DNA of 64,000 nt from Dyella subtropica (GTDB lineage Bacteria > Pseudomonadota > Gammaproteobacteria > Xanthomonadales > Rhodanobacteraceae), in contig NZ_JAPDPD010000005.1 of NCBI RefSeq assembly GCF_026283965.1, positions 124,001 through 188,000 of the forward strand, written 5' to 3'. The notes beneath the pieces are model-generated. The model had not been told where the DNA came from. It saw only the letters and a list, made by a program, of their open reading frames with translations, and did not search any database. This document shows positions 21,037 through 31,216 of this stretch, piece after piece (position 1 is the first letter of the stretch; the number at the start of each line of letters is the position of its first letter). Made by a program: the position numbers and the translations under genes.

Positions 21037-22926
21037 ATGAAAGGTCGTTTTATCACAGTAGCCGCCGCTACGGCCCTGCTTACGCTGGCCGGCAGCACGA
21101 TGGCTACAGGCAATGGAAGTAATGCCAGCAATGGCAACAACGCTGCGCAAGCAGGGGGCAATCCTTATGCACCGAGCTATGGCCATTCGTATCGCCATGG
21201 CGCTGTTCCCACCCGTGAAGCAAACAGCAAGATGAAGCAGTACGCCGCTCTGCATGCGGCTACCACGGCAGTCACCGGCACCGAAACGCTCAGCTACGGC
21301 GGCGGCATCGACGGTATCGGTGTCACCAGCGGCACGCCCAAGGTGTACCTGGTGGTCTACGGCAGCCAGTGGGGCACCGAAGGCACGGATGCCAACGGCA
21401 ACAAAACCTTCTCGGGCGATGCCAACGGCGCCGTGCCCTACCTGCAAAACCTGTTCAAAGGTCTGGGTACCGGTAGCGAGTTGTGGTCCGGCACCATGAC
21501 CCAATACTGCGATGGCCCCAGCGTCGCATCGGGTGCCACCTCCTGTCCCAGCGGCGCACCGTTGATCGGCTATCCCACCGGCGGTGCTTTCGCCGACATC
21601 TGGTACGACAACTCGGTCGCCTCGCCGTCGCAAGCCACCGGGGCGCAGCTCGCTCAGGAAGCGATCAACGCCGCGGCACATTTCGGCAATACCACGGCCG
21701 CGTCCAACCGCTACGTGCAGTACGTAATCTTGTCGCCGACCGGCACCCATCCGGACGGTTTCAACACCTCCACGGGTCAGTTCTGCGCATGGCATGACTA
21801 CAACGGGGATCAGGGCGTGAGCTCGCCATACGGCGATATCGCCTTCACCAACATGCCGTACGTCAGCGACATGGGCACCAGCTGCGGCCAGAACTCCGTC
21901 AACAGCGGGTCCGCCGGTACTAACGATGGCTTCTCCATCGTGGAAGGCCACGAGTACGCCGAAACCATCACCGACCAGAACCCGGCCGGCGGTTGGACCA
22001 ATCACACCGGCTCCAGCTTCAATGGCCAGGAAAACGGCGACGAATGCGCATGGATCAGCTCCGGTCAAGGTGCCACCGCCAACGTGACCATGGGTAATGG
22101 CACCTACGCGATGCAGAGCACCTGGTCCAACGACACCAACGAGTGCGACCTCTCGCACCCGATCGTCGGAGGCGGTGGTGGTGGTGGCGGCGGTACCCCC
22201 ACGGCCAACTTCAGCTTCACCACCAGTGGCCTCACCGCCAACTTCACCGACAGCTCCACCGATAGCGGCGGCACCATCTCGTCGCATTCCTGGACCTTCG
22301 GCGATGGTGGCACCTCCACCGCGACCAACCCCAGCCACACCTATGCGGCGGGCGGCAATTACAGCGTGACCGAAACCGTGACGGACAGCGTCAGCGGCAA
22401 AACCAGCAGCAAGACCTCGTCGGTCACGGTGAGCAGCGGCGGTGGCGGCAGCCAGTTGCTAGGCAACCCGGGCTTCGAGAGCGGCACTGCAGCGCCATGG
22501 ACCATGACGGCAGGCGTGTACTGCACCAACAGCAGCTGCGCGGGCGAAACCGCCCATAGCGGCGCTGGCTTCGCATGGCTCGACGGCTACGGCAGCACCC
22601 ACACCGACACGGTGTCGCAGACGGTCAGCATCCCGGCCGGCAAGACCTCGGCCACGCTGACGTTCTATCTGCACATCGACACGGCCGAGACCACCACCAC
22701 CACCGCGTACGACAAGTTGAACGTGCAGGTGCTCAACAGCAGCGGCACTGTGCTGAAGACCCTTGCCACCTTCTCCAACCTCAACGCTGCGGCGGGTTAC
22801 ACAGCGCACAGCTACAACCTCAACGCCTATATCGGCCAGACCGTGACGATCAAGTTCACGGGCACGGAAGATGCCTCGTTGCAGACCTCGTTCGTGGTGG
22901 ACGACACCGCCTTGAACGTGCAGTAA
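21037..22926 (+). CDS. Secreted PKD-domain protein with putative zincin catalytic domain
   Basis: A 629-aa protein. A signal peptide ([20 protein letters not shown]) follows a GGGAG RBS. A presumed catalytic domain (about 85-370) carries [21 protein letters not shown], an HExxE arrangement like a metal-binding helix with a downstream Asp, and four or more cysteines. A Gly-only linker (GGGGGGGGG, about residue 380) leads to a PKD domain ([21 protein letters not shown]). A second Gly-rich linker leads to a C-terminal jelly-roll-like domain ([14 protein letters not shown] ... [10 protein letters not shown]). The modular layout fits an extracellular hydrolase, probably a protease that binds polymer. 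Catalytic activity is inferred, and the family was not identified. Confidence 0.8.
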   Translation: MKGRFITVAAATALLTLAGSTMATGNGSNASNGNNAAQAGGNPYAPSYGHSYRHGAVPTREANSKMKQYAALHAATTAVTGTETLSYGGGIDGIGVTSGTPKVYLVVYGSQWGTEGTDANGNKTFSGDANGAVPYLQNLFKGLGTGSELWSGTMTQYCDGPSVASGATSCPSGAPLIGYPTGGAFADIWYDNSVASPSQATGAQLAQEAINAAAHFGNTTAASNRYVQYVILSPTGTHPDGFNTSTGQFCAWHDYNGDQGVSSPYGDIAFTNMPYVSDMGTSCGQNSVNSGSAGTNDGFSIVEGHEYAETITDQNPAGGWTNHTGSSFNGQENGDECAWISSGQGATANVTMGNGTYAMQSTWSNDTNECDLSHPIVGGGGGGGGGTPTANFSFTTSGLTANFTDSSTDSGGTISSHSWTFGDGGTSTATNPSHTYAAGGNYSVTETVTDSVSGKTSSKTSSVTVSSGGGGSQLLGNPGFESGTAAPWTMTAGVYCTNSSCAGETAHSGAGFAWLDGYGSTHTDTVSQTVSIPAGKTSATLTFYLHIDTAETTTTTAYDKLNVQVLNSSGTVLKTLATFSNLNAAAGYTAHSYNLNAYIGQTVTIKFTGTEDASLQTSFVVDDTALNVQ

Positions 22927-22970
22927 GCGGTGCTGACACGGCAGCGCTCTATAGCGTTTGCCGGCCTAGT

Positions 22971-23000
22971 GAAACGGGGCTGCGAAAGCAGCCCCGTTTC
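22971..23000. terminator. Bidirectional terminator between convergent genes
   Basis: Perfect 13-bp stem GAAACGGGGCTGC / GCAGCCCCGTTTC closed by a GAAA tetraloop, followed by TCTTTG on the plus strand. It sits between the PKD protein gene and the convergent hydrolase gene. Confidence 0.85.
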
Positions 23001-23025
23001 TCTTTGTCTCACCCGACGGCTTGGC

Positions 23026-23979
23026 TTAACGCGCTTGCTTCAGCACGGCGCGATGGTGGACCAAGAACCCTCCCACGAATTCAGCCACCACATCCGGCGC
23101 ATCAAGCGTTGCGAAATGGGTCGAGTCGAGAATATGCACTTCCGCTTGAGGCGCATCGCGCAGATAGGCGAAGGCACCCGGGGTCGTGAAGAACTGATCG
23201 CGCTTGCCCCATAGCACCAACACCGGCACCTTCATCTTGCGCAGCATGGCCTGCCATTCGGGATAGCGGCCGACATTGGTTCCATAGTCGAACCAAAGGT
23301 CGTTGCGCGCCTCGATCACACCAGGGCGCTGTACCGCCGCGATCATCATAGACACGGCATCGGGGCCGGCGTGATCTTCATCCTCCCAACCGTTGGCTTG
23401 CGGATAGGCCAACGCGCGGATGTAGCCGGCGCGCCGCTGATCGACTGCTTGGTTGCGCGTCGCCCAATGACGGCGCAGCTCGCCATTTGGGTCTTGCGCG
23501 GAGGGAAAACCATCCAGGTGAATCACACCGTTCTGCACCATGATGGCTGCGACGGCCTGCGGGTTGGCGCTAATCAGACGGAAGCCCACCGGCACGCCGT
23601 AATCCTGCATGTACAGGCTGTAGCGCGAGATGCCGCGAACCTTGAGGAAGTCGGCGACCGTCTGCGCCAGATGATCGAACGTGTAGTGGTAAGCCGTATG
23701 ACTGGGCGCATCGGAATAGCCAAAGGACGGGTAGTCGACCGCGATGACATGCACCCGCTGATGCGCCACCAGGCTCTCCATGACCTTGACGTACATGATG
23801 GAAGACAACGGGTTGCCGTGCAGAAAGACCACGGTCGGGTCCGCAGGATCACCTGCCTCGCGATAGAAGAGATGCAAGCCATCCACCTCCTGCCAGCCCT
23901 CGTGAAGGGCGGAGGTCTCAGCCGCGGTGGCGGTTGCGCAAAAAGCAAGCAACGACAGGAGCAACGCAAACAGCTTCAT
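23026..23979 (-). CDS. Secreted alpha/beta hydrolase, haloalkane-dehalogenase-like
   Basis: A 317-aa protein with a signal peptide (MKLFALLLSLLAFCATATAA). The alpha/beta core has the oxyanion motif FLHGNPLSSIMY, the nucleophile elbow YMQDYGVPVG with Asp where lipases have Ser, the acid in LWGKRDQFF and His in DSTHFATLD. An Asp nucleophile in a QDYG context is the pattern of haloalkane dehalogenases and epoxide hydrolases; substrate specificity is not predictable. ATG 23979 follows GGAGAG. The gene is divergent from a LysR-type regulator, which may control it. Confidence 0.85.
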   Translation of the reverse strand: MKLFALLLSLLAFCATATAAETSALHEGWQEVDGLHLFYREAGDPADPTVVFLHGNPLSSIMYVKVMESLVAHQRVHVIAVDYPSFGYSDAPSHTAYHYTFDHLAQTVADFLKVRGISRYSLYMQDYGVPVGFRLISANPQAVAAIMVQNGVIHLDGFPSAQDPNGELRRHWATRNQAVDQRRAGYIRALAYPQANGWEDEDHAGPDAVSMMIAAVQRPGVIEARNDLWFDYGTNVGRYPEWQAMLRKMKVPVLVLWGKRDQFFTTPGAFAYLRDAPQAEVHILDSTHFATLDAPDVVAEFVGGFLVHHRAVLKQAR

Positions 23980-24098
23980 GATCTCTCCGGCAAGGTGGCA
24001 AACTTCACTTTGACTCGTGACTTCGGCGAAAGCCGGGATGACGAGCTGACCGAATACCGATCGGCGCGGGCGTCAGTATTCGGTGGCGAACGGCAGCA

Positions 24099-24118
24099 GT
24101 GAAGTGATGATTTTTCAC
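24099..24118. promoter_or_regulatory. Possible LysR-type binding site
   Basis: The 176-bp divergent gap contains GTGAA-N10-TTCAC, a symmetric element of the size bound by LysR dimers, 38 bp before the regulator start. The match to a specific regulator is inference from position only. Confidence 0.35.
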
Positions 24119-24155
24119 GGCAGGATGAATGCCGTTCAATCCATGAGATGACCGG

Positions 24156-25031
24156 ATGCGATACGTACTACCGCCCATGCACACGCTGCGCACCTTTGAG
24201 GCGCTCAGCCGATTGCGGAACTTCACGGTCACGGCCGAAGAGCTGCATCTGACCGCAAGCGCGGTGAGCCACCAGATCCGGGCGATGGAGTCGTTCTATG
24301 CCACCAAGCTGTTCCAGCGGAACCGGCATGATGTATCGCTGACGCCCGCAGGGGAGAAGTTATTGGAGGTGATCCAGGGCTTCCTGCAGCAACTTTCTTC
24401 CGTCGGCGAATCCTTGCGCTCGCAGGACTCGCGGCGCCTTTCCGTGACGGCGCCGCCCTCACTGGTCAGCCGCTGGCTCATGCCGCGACTGGGCAGCTTT
24501 CTCAGGGAGCATCCGGATATCGACTTCAAACTGCACGCAACGCCAACCTTGATCGATCTGGATGCCGAGCAGGCCGACTTCGCTATTCGTTACGGCGATG
24601 GCAACTGGCCCGGATTGCGCAGCGAAAAGTTATTCAACGAGCACATCTTCCCGGTCGCCTCACCCGAGTACGCCACCCAGAAAAAGCTGCACAAATCGTC
24701 GAAGCTCGAAGCCTGCACCTTGCTACGCGACGACTTTCAATCCTGGGAGCGCTGGGCCGAGCAGACCGGCGAAAGCGTGGACGCATCCGCATGGGGTCCC
24801 ATCTTCAGCGACTCGGCACTGCTGCTTCAGGCCGCTGAAGCCGGCCATGGCGTGGCACTGGGCCGAAGCGTGCTGGTCGCCGACGCCATCGCGACAGGTG
24901 CGCTGGTGAGGATAGGCAAGCAAGCGATCACCGCGCCAGGCGCCTACTACCTGGTGTCGCCAACACGCCGAATCGAATCGGCTCCGGCGACGGTCTTTCG
25001 GCATTGGCTGATGGAAATAGCGAATCCGTAG
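24156..25031 (+). CDS. LysR-family transcriptional regulator (GcvA-like)
   Basis: A 291-aa protein of standard LTTR length. The N-terminal winged helix-turn-helix is LRTFEALSRLRNFTVTAEEL / TASAVSHQIRAMESFYATKLF. The effector-binding domain begins at about residue 95 (LSVTAPPSLVSRWLMPRLG) and contains ADFAIRYGDGNWPGL, characteristic of the GcvA-type subgroup. The start is either ATG 24156 or the Met at 24177. It is divergent from the secreted hydrolase, the usual arrangement for an LTTR and its target; autoregulation is likely. Confidence 0.9.
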   Translation: MRYVLPPMHTLRTFEALSRLRNFTVTAEELHLTASAVSHQIRAMESFYATKLFQRNRHDVSLTPAGEKLLEVIQGFLQQLSSVGESLRSQDSRRLSVTAPPSLVSRWLMPRLGSFLREHPDIDFKLHATPTLIDLDAEQADFAIRYGDGNWPGLRSEKLFNEHIFPVASPEYATQKKLHKSSKLEACTLLRDDFQSWERWAEQTGESVDASAWGPIFSDSALLLQAAEAGHGVALGRSVLVADAIATGALVRIGKQAITAPGAYYLVSPTRRIESAPATVFRHWLMEIANP

Positions 25032-25107
25032 CCGGAAGGGAAGGCGGCGATGGTGGCGAGGCGCGAAGTCACTCCTCACAACACCTTGACGCATCACACC
25101 GCTGCCA

Positions 25108-26352
25108 TCAGGCCACCAACCGATCCTCCAGCCAGCGCCCTCGCTTGGCGACGGTCTGCTCGATGTGTCTGAACAAGGGGGATGCCTGCGCTAGACCGAG
25201 CGCATCCGCTACGCCTACCAGATGTTTACCGGCGGCCGCGATCAGCCCCAATGAGCGTCGACGAAGCTGTGTTCGATTCAAACCAACCTCATCGCAAAGC
25301 TTCTGCCAATGACGCTGCATTACCCATCGGGGCCGACCCTCGCCGCCGATGCTCATGGCCAGCTTGTCCGAAAGGCTGGACCAATACGTTGTCGACACAA
25401 GGTCATAGGCAGGCGCAAGGCGCAGGCGACCATCGTGGCCATACAGCATCGCCACGTTCTTCGCATGCGCATCCGCGTTGCCGATGAGATAGTTGAAAAG
25501 CAGCCAATCCACCAGTTGCAAACGATCGCGCGCGGGCAACGCGCTACGCTGGTCCACGATGGCAAATACGTCGACCAGACCCGGGCCACTATCCGCCTCG
25601 CACTTCTGGTCCGGCATGAGTCCAGCCAGCTGGCAGAAATCGAGCTGATGCAGGCGATGCACGCTCGCGCGATCGACGACCCGATCGAAGCGCTCGACCA
25701 GCAACACGGGCTCCGGCTCGGTCAACAACTCAACCGCCGCGACCGGCAGACCTATCGCAGTCGCCAGCCGCATGCACAGAGCCTCGTTGTACACCGCATC
25801 GGGATATAACTTTTCCGGTTGGAGTGCCGGCTTAAGAATGTGCGTGGATGCCGCACCGCCAACAGGCAAGCTCAACACGCCGTTGGCATAACGAACCGGA
25901 ATCTTGTTCTGGGCTCCAGCCAGCGACAAGCGCAGTTCCCCATGGCGTTGCAGTAGCGGAATGTTGTCCCGCAGCGCCACCAGATCTCCGCGCAACTGCT
26001 CTACGAGGTAGGGCTCATACGATGGGTCTTGTGCGTTGGTGTCAGGTTCCACTACCAGCTCAAAAGCACCAGCGCATTCGCGGCCGAAAGCCTCCAACAG
26101 TTTGTAGACATTCCCCTTGGGGAGTCGCTGAAGTTTGCGAAGCGTGTCGAGAACCGTGCCTTCGGGAAGCAGATTGGCGAAGAAGCTCAATACTTCATCG
26201 CCAAGATACTCGGCTTCCTGAAGCGGCAACCGTGGCGACAATGGAAACGCATGCGAACGTGAAAGCCATGAAGCCTCATAACGGAACGTCAGTGCCCTGC
26301 CCTGCGCACGCAATTCACCGACCGCCTGCCCACCGTGCCTGACATGGAGCAT
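25108..26352 (-). CDS. hipA: HipA-family serine/threonine kinase toxin
   Basis: A 414-aa protein, close to the usual ~420-440. N-terminal HipA-1 domain (FPLSPRLPLQEAEYLGDEVL, FFANLLPEG), P-loop-like LRLSLAGAQNKIPV, and the kinase catalytic block NADAHAKN followed by the metal-binding PAYDLVS. Family members phosphorylate aminoacyl-tRNA synthetases (GltX for E. coli HipA) and induce dormancy; the target here is inferred only. The start overlaps the hipB stop as TGATG, indicating translational coupling. Catalytic residues look intact, so the toxin is probably active and kept in check by HipB. Confidence 0.93.
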   Translation of the reverse strand: MLHVRHGGQAVGELRAQGRALTFRYEASWLSRSHAFPLSPRLPLQEAEYLGDEVLSFFANLLPEGTVLDTLRKLQRLPKGNVYKLLEAFGRECAGAFELVVEPDTNAQDPSYEPYLVEQLRGDLVALRDNIPLLQRHGELRLSLAGAQNKIPVRYANGVLSLPVGGAASTHILKPALQPEKLYPDAVYNEALCMRLATAIGLPVAAVELLTEPEPVLLVERFDRVVDRASVHRLHQLDFCQLAGLMPDQKCEADSGPGLVDVFAIVDQRSALPARDRLQLVDWLLFNYLIGNADAHAKNVAMLYGHDGRLRLAPAYDLVSTTYWSSLSDKLAMSIGGEGRPRWVMQRHWQKLCDEVGLNRTQLRRRSLGLIAAAGKHLVGVADALGLAQASPLFRHIEQTVAKRGRWLEDRLVA

Positions 26353-26630
26353 CAGCTGCGCTCCTGGGGCACGATGCGCAAACCAAGCGCTTTCAGTACG
26401 CGCAGCGCCTTGCCCAGCCCCACGCTGCCGCGCCCATTCTCGATCGCCATGATGGTGTCCCGCCCCACACCCGATGTCAGGGCCAGCTGATCCTGCGTCA
26501 AACCAGCTTGAATGCGGGCGCTGCGAGCGGTATCGCCGAGCGCGAGCGCGTCCGGGTCGTCGCCCGTGCGCGCATGCTTTCTGGGTCGCTCAGAAAAGTT
26601 GGAAATTATCGACTTTTGTCTATTTGACAT
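26352..26630 (-). CDS. hipB: HipB-family antitoxin and repressor
   Basis: A 92-aa protein with a C-terminal XRE helix-turn-helix (LTQDQLALTSGVGRDTIMAIENG) and the short tail LRIVPQERS that in HipB proteins contacts HipA. The N-terminal ~30 residues are basic and probably disordered. ATG 26630 is chosen; a TTG at 26654 is the only in-frame alternative upstream and there is none shortly downstream. No clear Shine-Dalgarno precedes 26630, so initiation may be leaderless or weak. One operator (26596-26615) lies inside the coding sequence, two lie upstream. Confidence 0.92.
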   Translation of the reverse strand: MSNRQKSIISNFSERPRKHARTGDDPDALALGDTARSARIQAGLTQDQLALTSGVGRDTIMAIENGRGSVGLGKALRVLKALGLRIVPQERS

Positions 26631-26713
26631 GAGAAAGACCGAATAAGTCGTCAATAGCCGACTTTTACCCTTGCCCCCGCCTCATGTCAACGAAAGTCGA
26701 CAATGACCAACTT
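26596..26713 (-). promoter_or_regulatory. hipBA promoter with three operators at exact 49-bp period
   Basis: AAGTCG-N8-CGACTT is perfect at 26645-26664, with one mismatch at 26694-26713 (AAGTCG-N8-CAACTT) and at 26596-26615 (AAGTTG-N8-CGACTT). Starts are 49 bp apart in both steps. A minus-strand promoter fits between them: -35 TTGACA (26685-26690) and -10 TAAAAG (26662-26667) with a 17-bp spacer. The middle operator covers the -10. The 8-bp spacer equals that in the E. coli HipB operator TATCC-N8-GGATA. Confidence 0.85.
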
Positions 26714-26757
26714 ACATTCCCACTGACTCCATCTCGACGGCGCATGGGTTGATTCCA

Positions 26758-27513
26758 TCAGGCCCGCAGGATCGCGATACCAAGCCCAGCCAATGGCGCG
26801 GTCGCCTCCTCAGGCGTATCGCCCTCCACCACGATGGTGTTCGCCGCTGTTGCTGGTGCAATCACATACGGCGACGCCGCGTTGATCTTCTCCGCCGATG
26901 CCAATACCACCACTTCCGCCGCGCGCTCAGCGAGTGCGCGTTTGACGTAGGCCTCTTCCAGATCGCCAGTGCTTAAGCCTGCAGTGGGATGTACGCCGGT
27001 GACACCCATGAAGTACACATCGGCGCGAATATGGCTGATGGCTTCGATCGCCGCCGCGCCGACAGCGACGACGGAGTGCTTGAACAAGCGACCGCCGATC
27101 AGCACCACCTCGATGCCGGGATGGCTTACCAGTTCGACAGCGACGCTGGGGCTATGCGTGACCACTGTCGCTTGAAGCGTGGGGGGCAGATGCCGCGCCA
27201 ACTGCACGCAGGTGGTGCCGCCATCGAGAATCACCACCTGCCCCGGCAGGATCAGTTCCGCCGCCTTGCGCGCGATGGCGGACTTCGACTCCGTGCTGAT
27301 CTGCTCGCGATGCGCGAAGTCCGCGGCGGCCGGCGACGACGGCAAGGCGCCGCCGTGCACCCGCTGCAACAAGCCTTCCGCCGCCAGCTCGCGAAGGTCG
27401 CGGCGGATGGTGTCTTCGGAAACCCCGAACAACTCGCTCAGAGTCTTGGCAACAACCTGCCCGTCCCGCTTGAGCGCGGCCAGGATGGCTTGTTTGCGAT
27501 GGGTGGTCAGCAT
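26758..27513 (-). CDS. DeoR-family transcriptional regulator
   Basis: A 251-aa protein, typical of the GlpR/AgaR class. N-terminal HTH (RKQAILAALKRDGQVVAKTL, SEDTIRRDLRELAAEGLLQR, VHGGA) and a C-terminal sugar-phosphate sensor domain with ILDGGTTCVQLA and FMGVTGVHPTAGLSTGDLEE. The effector is probably a phosphorylated sugar or nucleoside. It is divergent from nudK with a 78-bp gap that contains three phased TGCACGA repeats, which makes nudK and the downstream gene candidate targets. Confidence 0.9.
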   Translation of the reverse strand: MLTTHRKQAILAALKRDGQVVAKTLSELFGVSEDTIRRDLRELAAEGLLQRVHGGALPSSPAAADFAHREQISTESKSAIARKAAELILPGQVVILDGGTTCVQLARHLPPTLQATVVTHSPSVAVELVSHPGIEVVLIGGRLFKHSVVAVGAAAIEAISHIRADVYFMGVTGVHPTAGLSTGDLEEAYVKRALAERAAEVVVLASAEKINAASPYVIAPATAANTIVVEGDTPEEATAPLAGLGIAILRA

Positions 27514-27519
27514 GACATT

Positions 27520-27556
27520 TGCACGAAATTAATTGATACTGCACGAACTTGCACGA
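27520..27556. promoter_or_regulatory. Three phased direct repeats TGCACGA in the deoR-nudK gap
   Basis: TGCACGA occurs at 27520-27526, 27540-27546 and 27550-27556, spaced 20 and 10 bp so that all copies face the same side of the helix. DeoR-family proteins often bind direct repeats upstream of their own genes. The AATTAATTGATAC between copies one and two is AT-rich and promoter-like. Confidence 0.6.
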
Positions 27557-27591
27557 TACGTTGTTGAGTACCCCCTGACAAGAGCCGTGTC

Positions 27592-28194
27592 ATGAGCGAA
27601 ATCGCCGAGCGCGTCCGCGTGATCGACAGCCAGGTCCTGTCCAACGACTGGTACCTGTTGAAGAAAACTGTCTTCGACTACCGCCGTGCCGATGGCACCT
27701 GGCAGCGCCAGCAGCGCGAAACCTACGATCGCGGCAACGGCGCCACCCTGCTGCTGTACCAACCCGCGCAGCGCCGGGTGGTGCTTACCCGCCAGTTCCG
27801 CTTCCCCGCTTTCGTCAATGGCCACGACGGCATGCTGGTGGAAGCCCCCGCCGGCCTGCTCGACCACGCCACGCCCGAGCAACGCATCCGCGCCGAGGTG
27901 GAAGAAGAGACCGGCTATCGCGTAGGCGAAGTGCGCAAAGTGTTCGAAGCCTTCATGAGCCCCGGCTCCGTCACCGAGAAGCTGCACTTCTTCGTCGCCG
28001 AATACGATGCATCGTCGAAAGTCAGCGACGGCGGAGGCCTCGAAGCCGAAGGTGAAGACATCGAAGTACTGGAACTGCCCTTCGACGACGCGCTGGCCAT
28101 GGTCCGTCGCGGCGAGATCGTCGACGGCAAAACCATCATGCTGCTGCAATACGCCGCCATGCATATCTTCGCCATGCGCGAGAGCACACCATGA
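27592..28194 (+). CDS. nudK: Nudix hydrolase NudK (GDP-mannose pyrophosphatase)
   Basis: A 200-aa protein. The Nudix box is complete: GLLDHATPEQRIRAEVEEET then GYRVGEV. The surrounding ETYDRGNGATLLLYQ, EAFMSPGSVTEKLHFFVAEY and EDIEVLELPFDDAL match the NudK group, which hydrolyses GDP-mannose and related nucleotide sugars to GMP and sugar phosphate. Its TGA overlaps the ATG of the next gene by 4 nt, indicating a tight operon. It may be controlled by the divergent DeoR protein. Confidence 0.9.
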   Translation: MSEIAERVRVIDSQVLSNDWYLLKKTVFDYRRADGTWQRQQRETYDRGNGATLLLYQPAQRRVVLTRQFRFPAFVNGHDGMLVEAPAGLLDHATPEQRIRAEVEEETGYRVGEVRKVFEAFMSPGSVTEKLHFFVAEYDASSKVSDGGGLEAEGEDIEVLELPFDDALAMVRRGEIVDGKTIMLLQYAAMHIFAMRESTP

Positions 28195-28550
28195 CGCCGC
28201 AACTCATCCTCATCGCCGGCCCCTATCGCAGCGGCACCGATGGCGATCCCGACAAAATCGCCCGCAACCTGCAAGCGCTGGAACGCGCCGCGCTATCCGC
28301 CTACGAACGCGGCCACGTGCCCGTTATCGGCGAATGGCTGGCTCTGCCGCTGGCGCGCGAAGCCGGCTCCACCACACCCGGCGACGCCATCAGTGAAGCC
28401 TTTCTCTACCCCGTCGCACATCGCCTGCTGCGTTGTTGCGATGCTGTGTGGCGCATCGAAGGTGCATCCAAAGGCGCGGACGAGGATGTGCGTATAGCAA
28501 CGGGGTTGGGCATGCCGGTGTATCGAGCGCTGGACGAACTGCCAGCCTAA
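28191..28550 (+). CDS. Small protein related to nucleoside 2-deoxyribosyltransferase / DUF4406
   Basis: A 119-aa protein. LILIAGPYRSGT at the N-terminus, HVPVIGEWLALPLAREAG in the middle and GASKGADEDVRIATGLGMPV near the end are the strand/loop signatures of the nucleoside deoxyribosyltransferase-like (DUF4406) fold. The Glu of ADEDV sits where the nucleophile or phosphate-binding residues occur. It is translationally coupled to nudK by an ATGA overlap, so both probably act in nucleotide or nucleotide-sugar turnover. The precise reaction is unknown. Confidence 0.75.
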   Translation: MTPQLILIAGPYRSGTDGDPDKIARNLQALERAALSAYERGHVPVIGEWLALPLAREAGSTTPGDAISEAFLYPVAHRLLRCCDAVWRIEGASKGADEDVRIATGLGMPVYRALDELPA

Positions 28551-28938
28551 AAATCTATGCGCGAGCCAAGGGGCTTGCGCCCCCGACCCGCTGACCACCA
28601 TCGGGGCCTAGAACCGACCATGGCTGCGCGCGACGATACGGAAGCGGCAGCTTCATATCTTTTATGCATCTCACAATTGGATGGACGGCCAGCGCGCGAC
28701 TACCGAGAAGTAGGAAAAGCGCCACATCACAAAGTGACGCAGCTCACACTCATTCCATCGCCGCCCTAGGCCAGGATCATCAATCCCACCTGCCAGTCGC
28801 CCCCTCACGAACGAGACTCCGGCCTGTCGTTATCCATGTCGCGTCAACACACACCACGGGCAACGACCGCGACGTTATGACTAAAAAAAGGCCTCGCATC
28901 GCGAGGCCTTTTTTTTTCAGAGCCACGAATACCAGCGA
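28551..28938. other. Intergenic region, only a terminator seen
   Basis: This lies between the convergent nudK operon and the BamE-like gene. Apart from the strong terminator at 28883-28917 I see no gene, RNA or repeat. Confidence 0.6.
28883..28917. terminator. Strong bidirectional terminator
   Basis: A7-GGCCTCGC, loop ATC, GCGAGGCC-T9: a GC-rich stem extended by A-T pairs, with poly-T on both strands. It serves the nudK operon and the convergent BamE-like gene. Confidence 0.92.
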
Positions 28939-29316
28939 TCAGTGAACGTAACCGGATTCCTGGGGATTGACGGTAATCTTGATCAGCTTCAGCGACCCAA
29001 TGTCACCAATGCCGCCGCCGGAGAAAGTCAGCTCTCCCTCACCCTTGTACATATACGCGACCCGATAGTTGTCGCCACCGAAATGGAAGGGAATCCAAGC
29101 CTTGCCGGTTTGATAGGCCTTCTGGTCGGTGGGTGGGCCGATGAGATCCGTGACCTGCTTGGAATACATGCCCGGCTGGATCTTCGAAAACTTGCTCCCC
29201 GCGGCCGGCGTTCCCACGACCTTTGCGTCGTCCGAGAAACCCGCGCCGAACGCAACAGGCATGTAGCTCACGAGCCCGGCAAGAGAGAGCATGAAAGCAA
29301 GCGATTTAGTCTTCAC
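28939..29316 (-). CDS. Secreted BamE/SmpA-OmlA-like domain protein
   Basis: A 125-aa protein. The start is GTG 29316, fixed by GGAGGA 7 nt upstream (29324-29329); longer ATG-initiated frames lack an RBS. A signal peptide (KTKSLAFMLSLAGLVSYMPV) is followed by IQPGMYSKQVTDLIGPPTD, the helix-turn-helix-like signature of BamE/SmpA domains, and a short beta sheet. No lipobox Cys is present, so it is periplasmic rather than a lipoprotein and is not BamE itself. A role in envelope assembly is inferred from the fold. Confidence 0.75.
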   Translation of the reverse strand: MKTKSLAFMLSLAGLVSYMPVAFGAGFSDDAKVVGTPAAGSKFSKIQPGMYSKQVTDLIGPPTDQKAYQTGKAWIPFHFGGDNYRVAYMYKGEGELTFSGGGIGDIGSLKLIKITVNPQESGYVH

Positions 29317-29632
29317 TGACGATTCCTCCATTGAACGTTGATGATCACTAACACACGGAAAACTTGGGCTCGAAGCAGTGCCAGCCCGAGAACATGATTC
29401 AATAAAACACATCCCCGCCGTTGTCCGCTCGCCACTGTGCCACAACAAAATCCCGTCGCAAAGGCGATAAGCATCATCGGCCAGCAACGCTGCACCCAAA
29501 GGCGCAGGCATCACAAAAGGCAATACCTAACATGCGCGTAGGACTCGCCTTACAAATAACTCGCAGCTCCACAAAACAAATGGCCCCGCTACGCGGGGCC
29601 ATTTTTCTGTCAGCGCGATCACGCCTGCGCGG
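29317..29632. other. Intergenic region with purA terminator
   Basis: Upstream region of the BamE-like gene and downstream region of purA. The purA terminator hairpin (29580-29602) is the only defined element. Confidence 0.5.
29580..29602 (-). terminator. Terminator of the hfq-to-purA cluster
   Basis: Perfect 10-bp stem ATGGCCCCGC / GCGGGGCCAT with a 3-nt loop. The minus-strand transcript continues into ATTTGTTTTG. The plus strand also has TTTTT after the stem. Confidence 0.85.
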
Positions 29633-31203
<1,571 letters not shown>

Positions 31204-31216
31204 CCATAGTGACTGT

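Noticed and set aside
28557-28769. 70-codon open frame on the plus strand after the nudK operon
   Set aside because: No RBS, no protein-like composition, sited in the gap before a bidirectional terminator.
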